Made by a program: the position numbers and the translations under genes. This document shows positions 7,416 to 13,882 of a stretch of DNA of 15,339 nucleotides, piece by piece. The stretch comes from an uncultured Rubrobacteraceae bacterium (lineage in GTDB: Bacteria > Actinomycetota > Rubrobacteria > Rubrobacterales > Rubrobacteraceae). Within the stretch, counting starts at the first letter, position 1. Every line of letters begins with the position of its first letter. The notes beneath the pieces were generated by a model that was not told the DNA's origin, did not search any database, and worked only from the letters and a program-made list of their open reading frames with translations. Location of the stretch: contig CADCUW010000322.1 in the NCBI GenBank assembly GCA_902805985.1, positions 1-15,339 of the forward strand, given 5' to 3'.

Positions 7416-7580
7416 GTGATCTTCGCGGCCACGATCTTCTTCATAGTCCTCTCGACGCTCTCGCTGCTGTGGGCCCGCAACGCCTACAGGGTCGCGCGCA
7501 CGGAGACCCCCGCCCAGCGACGGGCCAGAATCCAGAACGAGCAGGACACCGTCGTCATCTCCATGATGAACGACCGCTAG
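7416..7580 (+). CDS. 54-aa single-span membrane protein
   Basis: A short gene starting at GTG 7416 behind a near-perfect Shine-Dalgarno sequence and ending at TAG 7578-7580. The first ~20 residues are one hydrophobic helix (FAATIFFIVLSTLSLLWA). A basic segment follows (RNAYRVAR, QRRAR), then a polar C-terminus (NEQDTVVISMMNDR). By the positive-inside rule the C-terminus should be cytoplasmic. Almost all codons end in G or C in this frame, while the same DNA in the frame of the next gene shows many codons ending in T, so this frame is the coding one. No family is recognisable. Position after the VirB6-like gene suggests a small channel accessory protein or a peptide regulating the complex. Confidence 0.72.
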   Translation: MIFAATIFFIVLSTLSLLWARNAYRVARTETPAQRRARIQNEQDTVVISMMNDR

Positions 7581-8053
7581 CGCCCGCCGGCGGGCTCCTC
7601 CGCGCCGCCGCGGCGGCGCTGCTCTTGCTCCTATCGCTGGTCCCCTCGGCCTGCGCGGGGCTCTCGGGGCCGTCGGAGACCGCGCTCGCCGTCTACGAGG
7701 CCGCCGACGAGGGCGACCTGGAGACGCTCGAGTCCTACTACTCCGAGGACCTGAGGGCGGCCATGGAAGGTCCGGTCGGGCAGATGACCGGCGGCACGCC
7801 CGGCCTCGCCGACCACCTGGCGCGCGGCGGCATCCTCGAGGACGTCGAGGTCCTCGACGAGCAGGAGTCGGGCGACACGGCCCACGTCACCCTCAAGGTC
7901 ACCTACGACGAGGCAGAGCTCGCCGAGAGGAATGCCGGCGAGGCCTTCGGCGAGCCCAACCCCGCCGAGCAGGAGCTCCCGCTGATCCGGGAAGGGGGCG
8001 AAGCCGGCGGCTCGTGGAAGGTCGCGGCCTCCTACCTGATAGGGACAGAGTAA
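7577..8053 (+). CDS. DUF4878/NTF2-like lipoprotein or secreted protein, start codon unresolved
   Basis: The frame ending at TAA 8051-8053 is clearly coding downstream of ~7590. It begins with a signal-like stretch: one Arg, then AAAAALLLLLSLVP, then SAC-AG. The Cys (codon 7652) would be a lipobox Cys although Pro at -3 is atypical; ordinary cleavage after ACA is also possible. The mature part (~130 aa: SETALAVYEAADEGDLETLESYY and KVTYDEAEL) resembles DUF4878/NTF2-like proteins. No ATG, GTG or TTG lies before the hydrophobic core. The best-placed codon, CTA at 7577, overlaps the upstream TAG in the 4-nt manner seen elsewhere in this cluster but is not an accepted start. TTG 7625 would cut the signal core. 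An ATG at 7355 is in frame but would require reading through DNA that codes in another frame. The coordinate given is a best estimate. Confidence 0.6.
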   Translation, partial: LAPAGGLLRAAAAALLLLLSLVPSACAGLSGPSETALAVYEAADEGDLETLESYYSEDLRAAMEGPVGQMTGGTPGLADHLARGGILEDVEVLDEQESGDTAHVTLKVTYDEAELAERNAGEAFGEPNPAEQELPLIREGGEAGGSWKVAASYLIGTE

Positions 8054-8054
8054 A

Positions 8055-10010
8055 GTGCGCGCCGGCGAGCGCCGGGGCGAGCGCCGGGGCGAGCGCGCCG
8101 ACCCCCGCTACGACACCGACCTCATAAAAGAGGAGGGCGAGCGTCTGCTCGCCGCGTACCTGGGGCGGCCGGGCAAGGTGAGCGGCTCGAGGATGGTCTG
8201 GGAGTGCCCGAAGTGCGGCAAGCCGAAGCTCTCCCTGCAGCGGGCGAAGGGCTCGGTGGGGTGCCTGAACGCCGGCTGCGAGGTCGAGACCAGCACGGAC
8301 GTGATCGGGGTGTTGGCCAGCCTCGAAGGGCTCCAGACCCGCGGCGAGGACTTCAAGCGCGTCTGCGCGCTCTCCTACGAGCTCCTCTCCATCCCCGACC
8401 CGGCCTCGGACGCCGGCGACCGGACGAGTTTCCCCGACGGTCGCGACGGCCGCGCAGCCGCCCAAGCGCGGCGAGAGCCGGCGTTGCGGCCCTCCGACCC
8501 GGAAACCTTCGTTCCCGCAGGGCCCGACGTCGTAGACGCCGTCCTCTCGCGCCTGCTGCAGCTCTGTCCGCTCGAGGGGCGCGACGTCGGTTTCCTGGCC
8601 TCGCGCGGCGTCGCCGAGCAGACCGCCCGGTTCGGCCGGTTCGGGTCCATCACCGGCCGCAGGGCCCGCCACGCGATGGGCGTCCTCGCCCGCGAGTTCC
8701 CCCGCGAGCAGCTCCGCGGCGTCCCGGGGTTCCGCGAGCGGGAATCGGACGGGGACGGGGGAAGCCCCCAGCTCGGCTTCACCCTCTGGGGGGACTTCCT
8801 CCTCATCCCGTACTTCGACCGGACCGGCCGCGTCGTCACGCTGGAAGGCCGGGCCGTGGGGGACGTGCCCTCGTGGGCCGGCAAGTACACGTCCCTTCGC
8901 AACGGGGGCAACCACCTCTACGTCTTCCCGGCCTTCGGGGTGGACGACTTGGTCGCCGTCTGCGAGGGCCCGATGGGCGCGATCGTCGCCGCCCAGGAGG
9001 GCCTCGCCGTCGGCGCCATACAGGGCGTCAAGCGCTACACGAAGGCCAAGGCCCAGGCGGGGGCCGCCCCGGGCGAGGAGGAGCCGCTCCCGGAGCTCGC
9101 CCGCGCGGACTTCCGCGGCCGGACGGTGCTCTACGTGCCCGACCTCGACGTTAAACCCGACGCCAGGGCCGACGTCGAGCAGCACGCCGCGAGGGCCTGC
9201 GAGTTCCTCGTCGCCCGCCAGAACGGACGGCCCCTGATCGCCACCGTCCCCCAGGACGGGACCGGCGGGCCGGCGAAGGACCTGGACGCCTGGATCCTCT
9301 CCGCGCCCGAGGCAGGTTTGCACGGCGTCCTCTCCGGGCTCCTCAGGCGCGCGCACCGACCCGAGACGTGGCCCGGGCTGCCCGATCCCACCGACGCCGC
9401 CGGCAGCCCCGAGCCGGCTCCGGTCCCCGCGCCCGATCCGGGCGCGTCGGCGCCGCCGGAGGCCCCCGAGAAAGGGCGGCGAGAACGGACGACCGAGCCG
9501 CTGGCGGCCCAACCGTCGGGGACCGAATCCTCCGGAACCGAACCGCCGGAGGCAGAACCTTCCGAGGACGACGCCGACGCGCCGGGCGGGGCGGTGGAGG
9601 ACGACGACAACCCCGAGGCCGGGGCCTTCGACGCCTTCGACCGCTGGTACGCGCTGCTGGAGGGCCGTCCGGGGACCGACGAGCTCGCGTCCCGTCCGGA
9701 GCCGTACCGCCCGCAGAGCGGGGAGGAGCCGGCCCCCGACGGCGCGTTCGCGCTGGAGGTCGAGCTCCAGTGGGCCGGCCTGTTCGCCCTCGGCGCGGCG
9801 CTCCTGTTCTGGTACTACGTCGGGGCCTCCGAGGGCTGGCTGGCTGGCGGCGTCGGGTTCCTCCCGTCCCTCCCCGGCCCGCTCACCGTCGCCTACGGCC
9901 TCCCGTTCGCCCTCGTCTTCGGCGCCGCGGCCGGATCGGTCCTGCTGCTGCACATCAGGGGCAGGCGGCTGGCCTCGCGCCGGCACCTCATCGGACCGGA
10001 GCGCCGTTAG
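8055..10010 (+). CDS. Zinc-finger/TOPRIM primase-like protein with two C-terminal membrane helices
   Basis: A 651-aa protein starting at GTG 8055, 1 nt after the previous stop. Residues 51-75 form a four-Cys zinc ribbon (C51, C54, C70, C75; CPKC, then CLNAGC), as in DnaG-type primases. Residues ~265-415 are a TOPRIM-like region: KYTSLRNGG, E304 in VCEGPMGA, the acidic pair D363/D365 in YVPDLDVK, and KDLDAW (408-413). These acidic residues normally bind the metals used in primer synthesis. Residues ~425-570 are a disordered Pro/Glu-rich linker. Residues ~573-590 and ~612-632 are hydrophobic and end in a basic tail (RGRRLASRR). A membrane-attached primase-like protein is unusual. The start is followed by tandem GERR repeats (12-nt DNA repeats), so the exact N-terminus is a little uncertain. 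Role inferred: priming of transferred or replicating single-stranded DNA. Confidence 0.82.
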   Translation: MRAGERRGERRGERADPRYDTDLIKEEGERLLAAYLGRPGKVSGSRMVWECPKCGKPKLSLQRAKGSVGCLNAGCEVETSTDVIGVLASLEGLQTRGEDFKRVCALSYELLSIPDPASDAGDRTSFPDGRDGRAAAQARREPALRPSDPETFVPAGPDVVDAVLSRLLQLCPLEGRDVGFLASRGVAEQTARFGRFGSITGRRARHAMGVLAREFPREQLRGVPGFRERESDGDGGSPQLGFTLWGDFLLIPYFDRTGRVVTLEGRAVGDVPSWAGKYTSLRNGGNHLYVFPAFGVDDLVAVCEGPMGAIVAAQEGLAVGAIQGVKRYTKAKAQAGAAPGEEEPLPELARADFRGRTVLYVPDLDVKPDARADVEQHAARACEFLVARQNGRPLIATVPQDGTGGPAKDLDAWILSAPEAGLHGVLSGLLRRAHRPETWPGLPDPTDAAGSPEPAPVPAPDPGASAPPEAPEKGRRERTTEPLAAQPSGTESSGTEPPEAEPSEDDADAPGGAVEDDDNPEAGAFDAFDRWYALLEGRPGTDELASRPEPYRPQSGEEPAPDGAFALEVELQWAGLFALGAALLFWYYVGASEGWLAGGVGFLPSLPGPLTVAYGLPFALVFGAAAGSVLLLHIRGRRLASRRHLIGPERR

Positions 10011-10068
10011 CGAGACCGCTGGCAGGGCCGCCGGGGCCGTCTGCCAGAGCCACGAAAGGAGCACCCAC

Positions 10069-10941
10069 ATGACGATCAGCCACACCTCCGGCAGGGACGA
10101 TGGGATCACCCCGACGCCGCGCGACGAGGGCGTGTTCGGGGACCTCGGCGTGACGGACCTCCTCGAGACCTTTCAGGTCGCCGGCAGGTTCTGTCCCCAG
10201 ACGGGCAGGGTCTACTTCCCGGCCCTGAACCCCGACGCCGTCGATGGCTCGAAGAAGGGCGGTAGGCGCGACGAGGAACACTACCTGCCGCGCGAGCCCT
10301 CGCCGTCCAGCGCCGAGCGTCGCATGAGGCGGCTCAAGGCGGCGCGTCTGCTCGTGCGCCGCGGCCACCGCAGGCCGAGCGGCGAACGGACCTCGATCTG
10401 GATGCTCTCGAAGGCGGCGTTCAGGAGGGAGGCCCGCGACATGGGCCTCCACGACGCCACCTACCCCGGATGGCCGAAGAGCCGCGTGCAGCACTTCCTC
10501 GATACCAACGACCTCTACGTGGGACTCGCCGGCGAGCTGGACGCCGTCCTCGAGGGCGTCTGCTACGGGCCCGCCCCGGCGTGGGTGTGGCGCAACGAGC
10601 GGCGCGCCTACGAGCGCTACTCGGTCTCCTGGGAGCCGAAGCCCCGCTACCACCAGCCCGACGCCGAGGTCCTCTTCTGCGGGCGGCTCTTCATAGTCGA
10701 GCGGCAGACCGAGCGGGCCAAGGAAACCGAGGAGGCCATCGCCAAGAAGGTGCAGGATCACAACCACCGGGCCGCCCACATAGGCGCCAAGGACACCGCC
10801 CAGATCGTCTTCGCCTGCGACACCCCGCGCGATGTCAACCACGCCCTAAAAGCCGGCCAGGATTCCGACCTGCCGGTCGTCGCGGCCTCCGTCGCCGAGG
10901 TCGTCTCGCACCTCACCGACCAGGCGTTGGAGCACTCGTGA
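10069..10941 (+). CDS. Replication-relaxation (Replic_Relax) family protein
   Basis: A 290-aa protein; GAAAGGAG (10054-10061) is 7 nt before the ATG. Residues ~80-125 are basic and helix-rich (AERRMRRLKAARLLVRRG, then SIWMLSKAAF), fitting a winged-helix DNA-binding region. Residues ~138-260 carry the family pattern: a conserved HFLDTNDLYVGL helix, then PD (197-198), VERQTERAKETEEAIAKK (210-227) and a strand AQIVFACDT. D198, E211, Q213 and K226/K227 fit a PD-(D/E)xK nuclease-like core (the variant with ExQ). Replic_Relax proteins occur on actinobacterial and firmicute plasmids and elements and have been linked to replication and relaxation. It sits next to the primase-like gene and directly before the iteron-like repeats, so those repeats may be its target. 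No further gene follows for 1.1 kb. Confidence 0.8.
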   Translation: MTISHTSGRDDGITPTPRDEGVFGDLGVTDLLETFQVAGRFCPQTGRVYFPALNPDAVDGSKKGGRRDEEHYLPREPSPSSAERRMRRLKAARLLVRRGHRRPSGERTSIWMLSKAAFRREARDMGLHDATYPGWPKSRVQHFLDTNDLYVGLAGELDAVLEGVCYGPAPAWVWRNERRAYERYSVSWEPKPRYHQPDAEVLFCGRLFIVERQTERAKETEEAIAKKVQDHNHRAAHIGAKDTAQIVFACDTPRDVNHALKAGQDSDLPVVAASVAEVVSHLTDQALEHS

Positions 10942-10958
10942 ACGACCGACGGGCGGCC

Positions 10959-11050
10959 CCTCCAAAAACCCTCCGAAGGACCTCCGAAAACCCCCCGCGA
11001 AAAAACGCGCCCAGGCCCCTCCGATTCTCCCTCCGAACCCCCTCCGAAAA
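10959..11050 (+). repeat. Six phased direct repeats, consensus CCTCCGAAAA (iteron-like)
   Basis: Copies begin at 10959 (CCTCCAAAAA), 10970 (CCTCCGAAGG), 10981 (CCTCCGAAAA), 11018 (CCTCCGATTC), 11030 (CCTCCGAACC) and 11041 (CCTCCGAAAA). Spacings are 11, 11, 37, 12 and 11 nt: two triplets, each repeated at about one helical turn. Between the triplets CGCG-A6-CGCG (10996-11009) could form a small hairpin. The array begins 17 nt after the Replic_Relax stop codon. This is the layout of a cooperative protein-binding site such as plasmid iterons or a multi-copy operator. Confidence 0.65.
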
Positions 11051-11051
11051 C

Positions 11052-11063
11052 GCCGCCGGCGGC
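11052..11063. repeat. GC palindrome beside the direct repeats
   Basis: GCCGCCGGCGGC is a perfect 12-bp palindrome directly after the last direct repeat. A second stem, CCCGC / GCGGG with a 7-nt loop, follows at 11074-11090. Either could mark the end of the Replic_Relax transcript or be part of a binding site. Confidence 0.35.
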
Positions 11064-11146
11064 GGGCCCGAATCCCGCTTCGGCGGCGGGAAAAGGCGGG
11101 ATCGCGAGCACCGCGTCTCCGCCCGGGCCGGTTTCGGCTTTCGGGA

Positions 11147-11420
11147 AGTGTCGGTGGAGGATTTTTTTGGGGATTTCGGGGTGATGTTGGGGTGTAGGAG
11201 AGGGTTGTCTGGGGGCGGTTTGGGGTGGCGGGTTGTCGGGTTGGAGGGAGAGGTTTTGGGTGGAGTGGGGGAGAGGAGATGGAGCTTGGGGTTTGAGGAT
11301 GCGATGGGTGGTGGGGGAGGTTTTGGGATGGGAGGACGGTTGGTGCGGGGAGGCGGTTTCGTGATGTACGGGTGCGGGATGATGGGGAGGTCTTTGTCGG
11401 GCTCGGGTCGGATCTTCGGG
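11147..11420 (+). other. Extreme G-rich, C-poor tract with many G-runs
   Basis: Counting 11161-11340 directly gives 99 G and only 8 C in 180 nt, with about sixteen runs of three to five G. Repeated elements include GGGTTGTC (11202, 11230) and GGTTTTGGG (11252, 11319). The tract starts near an A/T block (ATTTTTTT at 11161-11168). Such DNA can form G-quadruplexes on this strand, and an R-loop if transcribed left to right. No protein-coding signal is visible on either strand. Confidence 0.6.
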
Positions 11421-11556
11421 ACTGTTGCAGAGGGGGTCGGTTGCGCCAGCGGAGCTAGGGACCGGACGGGCGTCGTGGATCGGTGCTTCACCGGGGGTCG
11501 GGGGCGGCGCGAAGAACGGTGCTACGGTGGCGGTCGTGGCCCCGGCGCGTGGGGCC

Positions 11557-11651
11557 AGCTTCGCTACCGTCCGTCTTCGCCGGCCTCCGGCTTCGCCTTT
11601 GGCTCCGCCTACGGCCGGACTCGCCGGACGACGGGCGGCCCCAGCGAAGCT
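11557..11651. repeat. Inverted repeat AGCTTCGCT / AGCGAAGCT with nested short repeats
   Basis: Exact 9-bp arms at 11557-11565 and 11643-11651 enclose 77 nt. The enclosed DNA holds a tandem pair GGCTTCGCCT (11589) and GGCTCCGCCT (11601) and GGAC-TCGCCGGAC-type repeats. It may be a recombination site, a REP-like element or an RNA stem. Confidence 0.4.
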
Positions 11652-12042
11652 CGGGTCGTGGCTGGTGCGCAGAGAACGCGTCACCGGCCCCTCGCAGAGA
11701 GTGTCCCAAGACCGCGCAGCATAGTGGAGAGCATCGGGGCCGGTTCCGTGGGGTCTGTGGGGGGCGCTGGTGGGCGGTAGGGGTGGCGCCGACAGAGGCT
11801 CCGGCTCCGCCAGAGGTTCCGGGTCGGGTTCCCGGTCGAGTTCCTCCGGAGATGGGCGAGACCTGCCGGGATACCGTCAGGCGGTTACCGTGGCCGGGGT
11901 GGTCTTTGATGCCGTGTCGTCTTCTTTGGGCGGGGGCATAGGCGGCGGTGGCTCCGCCAAGGGGCGGGGCGGTCGGCCGGACGACGAGCGTCTGGAGCAA
12001 GACGGCACGCCCGATGGGCGTGTGGCCGGGGGTCGAGGGTAG

Positions 12043-12723
12043 ATGGTCGGCGTGCTCCCGTCCGAGCGGGAGATCTTCCCGTCGGCCGACGGCCTCGGGG
12101 TGCCGCTCCTCAAGGCGGAGGCCTTCGAGCCTTCCTACCTGGTCCCCCACCGCCAGAAGGTCAGAACGGAGTACCCCCTGTCCGGGGGCGCCGTCCACTT
12201 CTTCTTTGACGACAGGCGCTTCGAGTCCGTGTGGAAGACCCCGGAGAAGGGGTTCTCCTACGTTAGGGGCGTCGGCGCCGCCCTCACGCCGGACTTCTCC
12301 CTCCACCCGGAGATGCCTTTGGCGCTGCAGCTCTTCAACGTCTACCGCAACCGGTGGTGCGGCGCCTTCTGGCAGGGCCGGGGCGTGCGCGTGATCCCGA
12401 CCGTGGGATGGTCGGACGCGAGCTCGTACCCGTTCTGTTTCCTCGGGGTCGAGGAGGGCTCGACCGTCGCGGTCTCGACGGTGGGCCTCGGCGACCCGCG
12501 CGGGACGCGCGGCGCCTCGGAGCCCGAGCGCGGGCTCTTCCGAGCCGGCTTCGCCGAGATGCTTCGCCGGATCTCGCCCCGCCTGGTGCTCCTCTACGGC
12601 GAGGCCCGGGACGGGCTCCTTCCCGAAAGCGCGAGCCGGGTCAGGATCCGGTCCTACCCCTCGCGGTGGTCGAGCATTCGGGAGGAGAGGCGCAGGTTGT
12701 CCGAGGAGGCGATGCGCGCGTGA
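12043..12723 (+). CDS. DUF4417 domain protein
   Basis: A 226-aa soluble protein with the hallmarks of the DUF4417 family, found mainly on plasmids, phages and other mobile elements and without a known activity. Diagnostic segments are VHFFFDDRRFESVW (51-64), LTPDFSLHPEMPLALQLF (81-98), NVYRNRWCGAFWQ (99-111), GVRVIPTVGWSD (114-125) and VLLYGEA (182-188). Length matches a complete single-domain member. The Shine-Dalgarno signal is weak: GAGGG ends 3 nt before ATG 12043 and would be better spaced (12 nt) for GTG 12052 only if looped, so the start is not certain. It is separated from the replication genes by the 1.1-kb non-coding region and from ssb by 292 nt. A GGGGC-TTT-GCCCC hairpin follows its stop at 12751-12763. 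Confidence 0.82.
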   Translation: MVGVLPSEREIFPSADGLGVPLLKAEAFEPSYLVPHRQKVRTEYPLSGGAVHFFFDDRRFESVWKTPEKGFSYVRGVGAALTPDFSLHPEMPLALQLFNVYRNRWCGAFWQGRGVRVIPTVGWSDASSYPFCFLGVEEGSTVAVSTVGLGDPRGTRGASEPERGLFRAGFAEMLRRISPRLVLLYGEARDGLLPESASRVRIRSYPSRWSSIREERRRLSEEAMRA

Positions 12724-12880
12724 TCGGGGGCTTGACCGAGATCTCCGCCAGGGGCTTTGCCCCGGTGGTTCACGGAAGACATGGCAGCCGCCTAACGCCC
12801 GCCGTCGGGGAAGTAAAGGTCGTCCGCTCCGGCCAGCTATCGCTGTCCTCCGCTACCTCCCTTGACGTCCCCGCCCGGAA

Positions 12881-12902
12881 CCCGGCCCCTTCGGGAGCCG
12901 GG
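12881..12902 (+). terminator. Strong hairpin with UUCG-type loop between DUF4417 gene and ssb
   Basis: CCCGGC (12881-12886) pairs with GCCGGG (12897-12902), with an inner CC-TTCG-GG extension. A T-rich patch (TTGTTTTGG) follows after 7 nt, so termination is possible but weaker than a classical site. Together with the hairpin at 12751-12763 it separates ssb from the upstream gene, implying that ssb has its own promoter between ~12903 and 13000; I cannot place that promoter with confidence. Confidence 0.4.
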
Positions 12903-13015
12903 CGGACGTTGTTTTGGGAGGCGTAAGGAAGGGGTGGCCGACGGCGGTAGCCGGGAGCAGGCCGCTCTCCAGGTCGATGGGGCCTAAAGCGGTCCCGGAA
13001 AGGAGCGAAAGCCTT

Positions 13016-13525
13016 ATGGTTTCGTTCAACAAGGTGATTCTGGCGGGGAACATCACGAGGGATCCGGAGCTCCGGTTCACCCAGGGCGGCGTCCCCGTCT
13101 GCTCGTTCGGCATCGCCGTCAACCGCGTCCGCAGCCAGACCGAGGAGGTCGACTTCTTCGACGTCTCCGCCTGGCGCGAGCTCGGCGAGACCATCGCCAA
13201 CTACAAGAAGAAGGGCGACCCCATCCTCGTGGAGGGCCGCCTCCAGTACCGCACCTGGGAGGCCCAGGACGGCTCCAAGCGCTCGAAGGTCGACGTCACG
13301 GCCGAGAACGTGCAGTTCCTGGGCGGCAGGCCCGAGGGCAACGGTAGCGGATCTGGTGGCGGTAGCTCCGCTGGTGGGAGCCGCCAGTCCTCCGGTACCG
13401 GCGCCACCGGCGGCCGGCGCGGGAGCCGGCAGGAGGACGTCGACATCTCAGAATCTGACTTCGAGGACATACCCTTCGGCGCGGAACCGCGTGCCAAGAC
13501 GCGGGTCGTCGAGGGCATCCTCTAG
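13016..13525 (+). CDS. ssb: Single-stranded DNA-binding protein with a C-terminal extension
   Basis: A 169-aa SSB. The N-terminus MVSFNKVILAGNITRDPELR is canonical, and GGAAAGGAG (12997-13005) lies 10 nt upstream; the frame is open further 5' but those residues are not SSB-like, so I reject the longer start. The OB-fold spans ~1-103: FDVSAWRELGETIANYKKKGD and LVEGRLQYRTWEAQDGSKRSK are typical. A Gly/Ser linker follows, then DVDISESDFEDIPF (141-154). In most bacterial SSBs the acidic tip ending DIPF is the last thing in the protein and binds partner enzymes. Here 15 residues follow it (GAEPRAKTRVVEGIL). It coats single strands in replication or conjugative transfer. It may be the element's own copy rather than the housekeeping gene. 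Confidence 0.93.
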   Translation: MVSFNKVILAGNITRDPELRFTQGGVPVCSFGIAVNRVRSQTEEVDFFDVSAWRELGETIANYKKKGDPILVEGRLQYRTWEAQDGSKRSKVDVTAENVQFLGGRPEGNGSGSGGGSSAGGSRQSSGTGATGGRRGSRQEDVDISESDFEDIPFGAEPRAKTRVVEGIL

Positions 13526-13528
13526 CAG

Positions 13529-13539
13529 GGAGGTGATCC
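13529..13539 (+). promoter_or_regulatory. Orphan extended Shine-Dalgarno sequence after ssb
   Basis: GGAGGTGATCC is an 11-nt perfect complement of the 16S 3' end, 4 nt after the ssb stop codon. No ATG, GTG or TTG follows at a usable distance (next bases TATCTACCCCGG). It may be the relic of a lost downstream gene, or may act on ribosomes ending ssb translation. Confidence 0.4.
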
Positions 13540-13604
13540 TATCTACCCCGGGCGGCGCGGCCGGCGGGGTCACGCACCAGCTTCGCTTGGGTGTGCCGGG
13601 GGTT

Positions 13605-13629
13605 GGGCCGAGAGGCTCGGCCCCCTTTT
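13605..13629 (+). terminator. Intrinsic terminator of the ssb transcript
   Basis: Perfect 8-bp stem GGGCCGAG / CTCGGCCC with an AGG loop, followed by CC and TTTT. It lies 80 nt after the ssb stop and is the clearest intrinsic terminator in the window. Confidence 0.8.
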
Positions 13630-13882
13630 CGTGTCCGGTCGGGCGGGAGTAGCGGAGCTTGGCGGCCGAGGCTCCGGCAAGGCCGCGCGGAAGGGAGGGC
13701 CCTTCTGCACCATCCCCGGCGGTGCGTTTTTCCGTCCGCGCGCTCCCCCAGTCCAACCCCCGGCGGCGGACCGGCTTCGCCCTAGTAGAGGGCACGCTGC
13801 GCGTTCCGGTAGATCTCCCGGACGATCGCGCCCGGCGGAGACGACAACGAGGGCCCGGTCACGAGCGTGGTGGGGGAGACCT
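13630..13882. other. Non-coding or degenerate stretch between the ssb terminator and the next coding segment
   Basis: No frame shows sustained coding character. A short segment in a different frame (~13772-13830, reading TGFALVEGTLRVPVDLPDD) looks faintly protein-like and could be a remnant or chance. One GGCTTCGCC motif is at 13773-13781. A promoter and the true start of the following gene should lie here. Confidence 0.35.

Larger units (their letters stand above)
10942..12042. other. 1.1-kb non-coding region: candidate origin or regulatory locus
   Basis: No frame on either strand has convincing third-position bias. Several long open frames exist only because the DNA is GC-rich and strand-asymmetric. 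Three zones can be seen: phased direct repeats (10959-11050) with small hairpins up to ~11110; an extreme G/T-rich tract (~11147-11420); and a GC-rich zone with inverted repeats (~11420-12040) containing AGCTTCGCT (11557-11565) matched by AGCGAAGCT (11643-11651) and several GGCTYCGCC motifs. Position between a Replic_Relax gene and the DUF4417/ssb genes fits a replication origin. A long structured RNA is an alternative. Confidence 0.55.

Noticed and set aside
5669..7480. 603-aa open frame on the - strand opposite the VirB6-like gene
   Set aside because: Mirror of a strongly coding + strand gene; His/Gly/Arg/Val-rich shadow composition.
7355..7580. ATG at 7355 with AGGGAG as start of the lipoprotein gene
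   Set aside because: The stretch up to 7580 has many codons ending in T in that frame, while the 54-aa frame is clearly coding there; kept only as an alternative.
10913..11491. Second - strand Pro-rich open frame
   Set aside because: Same origin in skewed DNA; low complexity and no ribosome binding site.
10758..11684. Long Pro/Ser-rich open frame on the - strand
   Set aside because: It overlaps the well-supported Replic_Relax gene and owes its composition to the C-rich complement of the G-tract; no third-position bias or recognisable motif.
11425..12042. Several + strand open frames in the non-coding region
   Set aside because: Arg/Gly/Pro/Ser-rich translations without codon bias, overlapping each other in different frames.
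12914..13015. Longer N-terminus of SSB from GTG 12914
   Set aside because: The extra 34 residues do not resemble SSB, and the canonical start at 13016 has a Shine-Dalgarno sequence.
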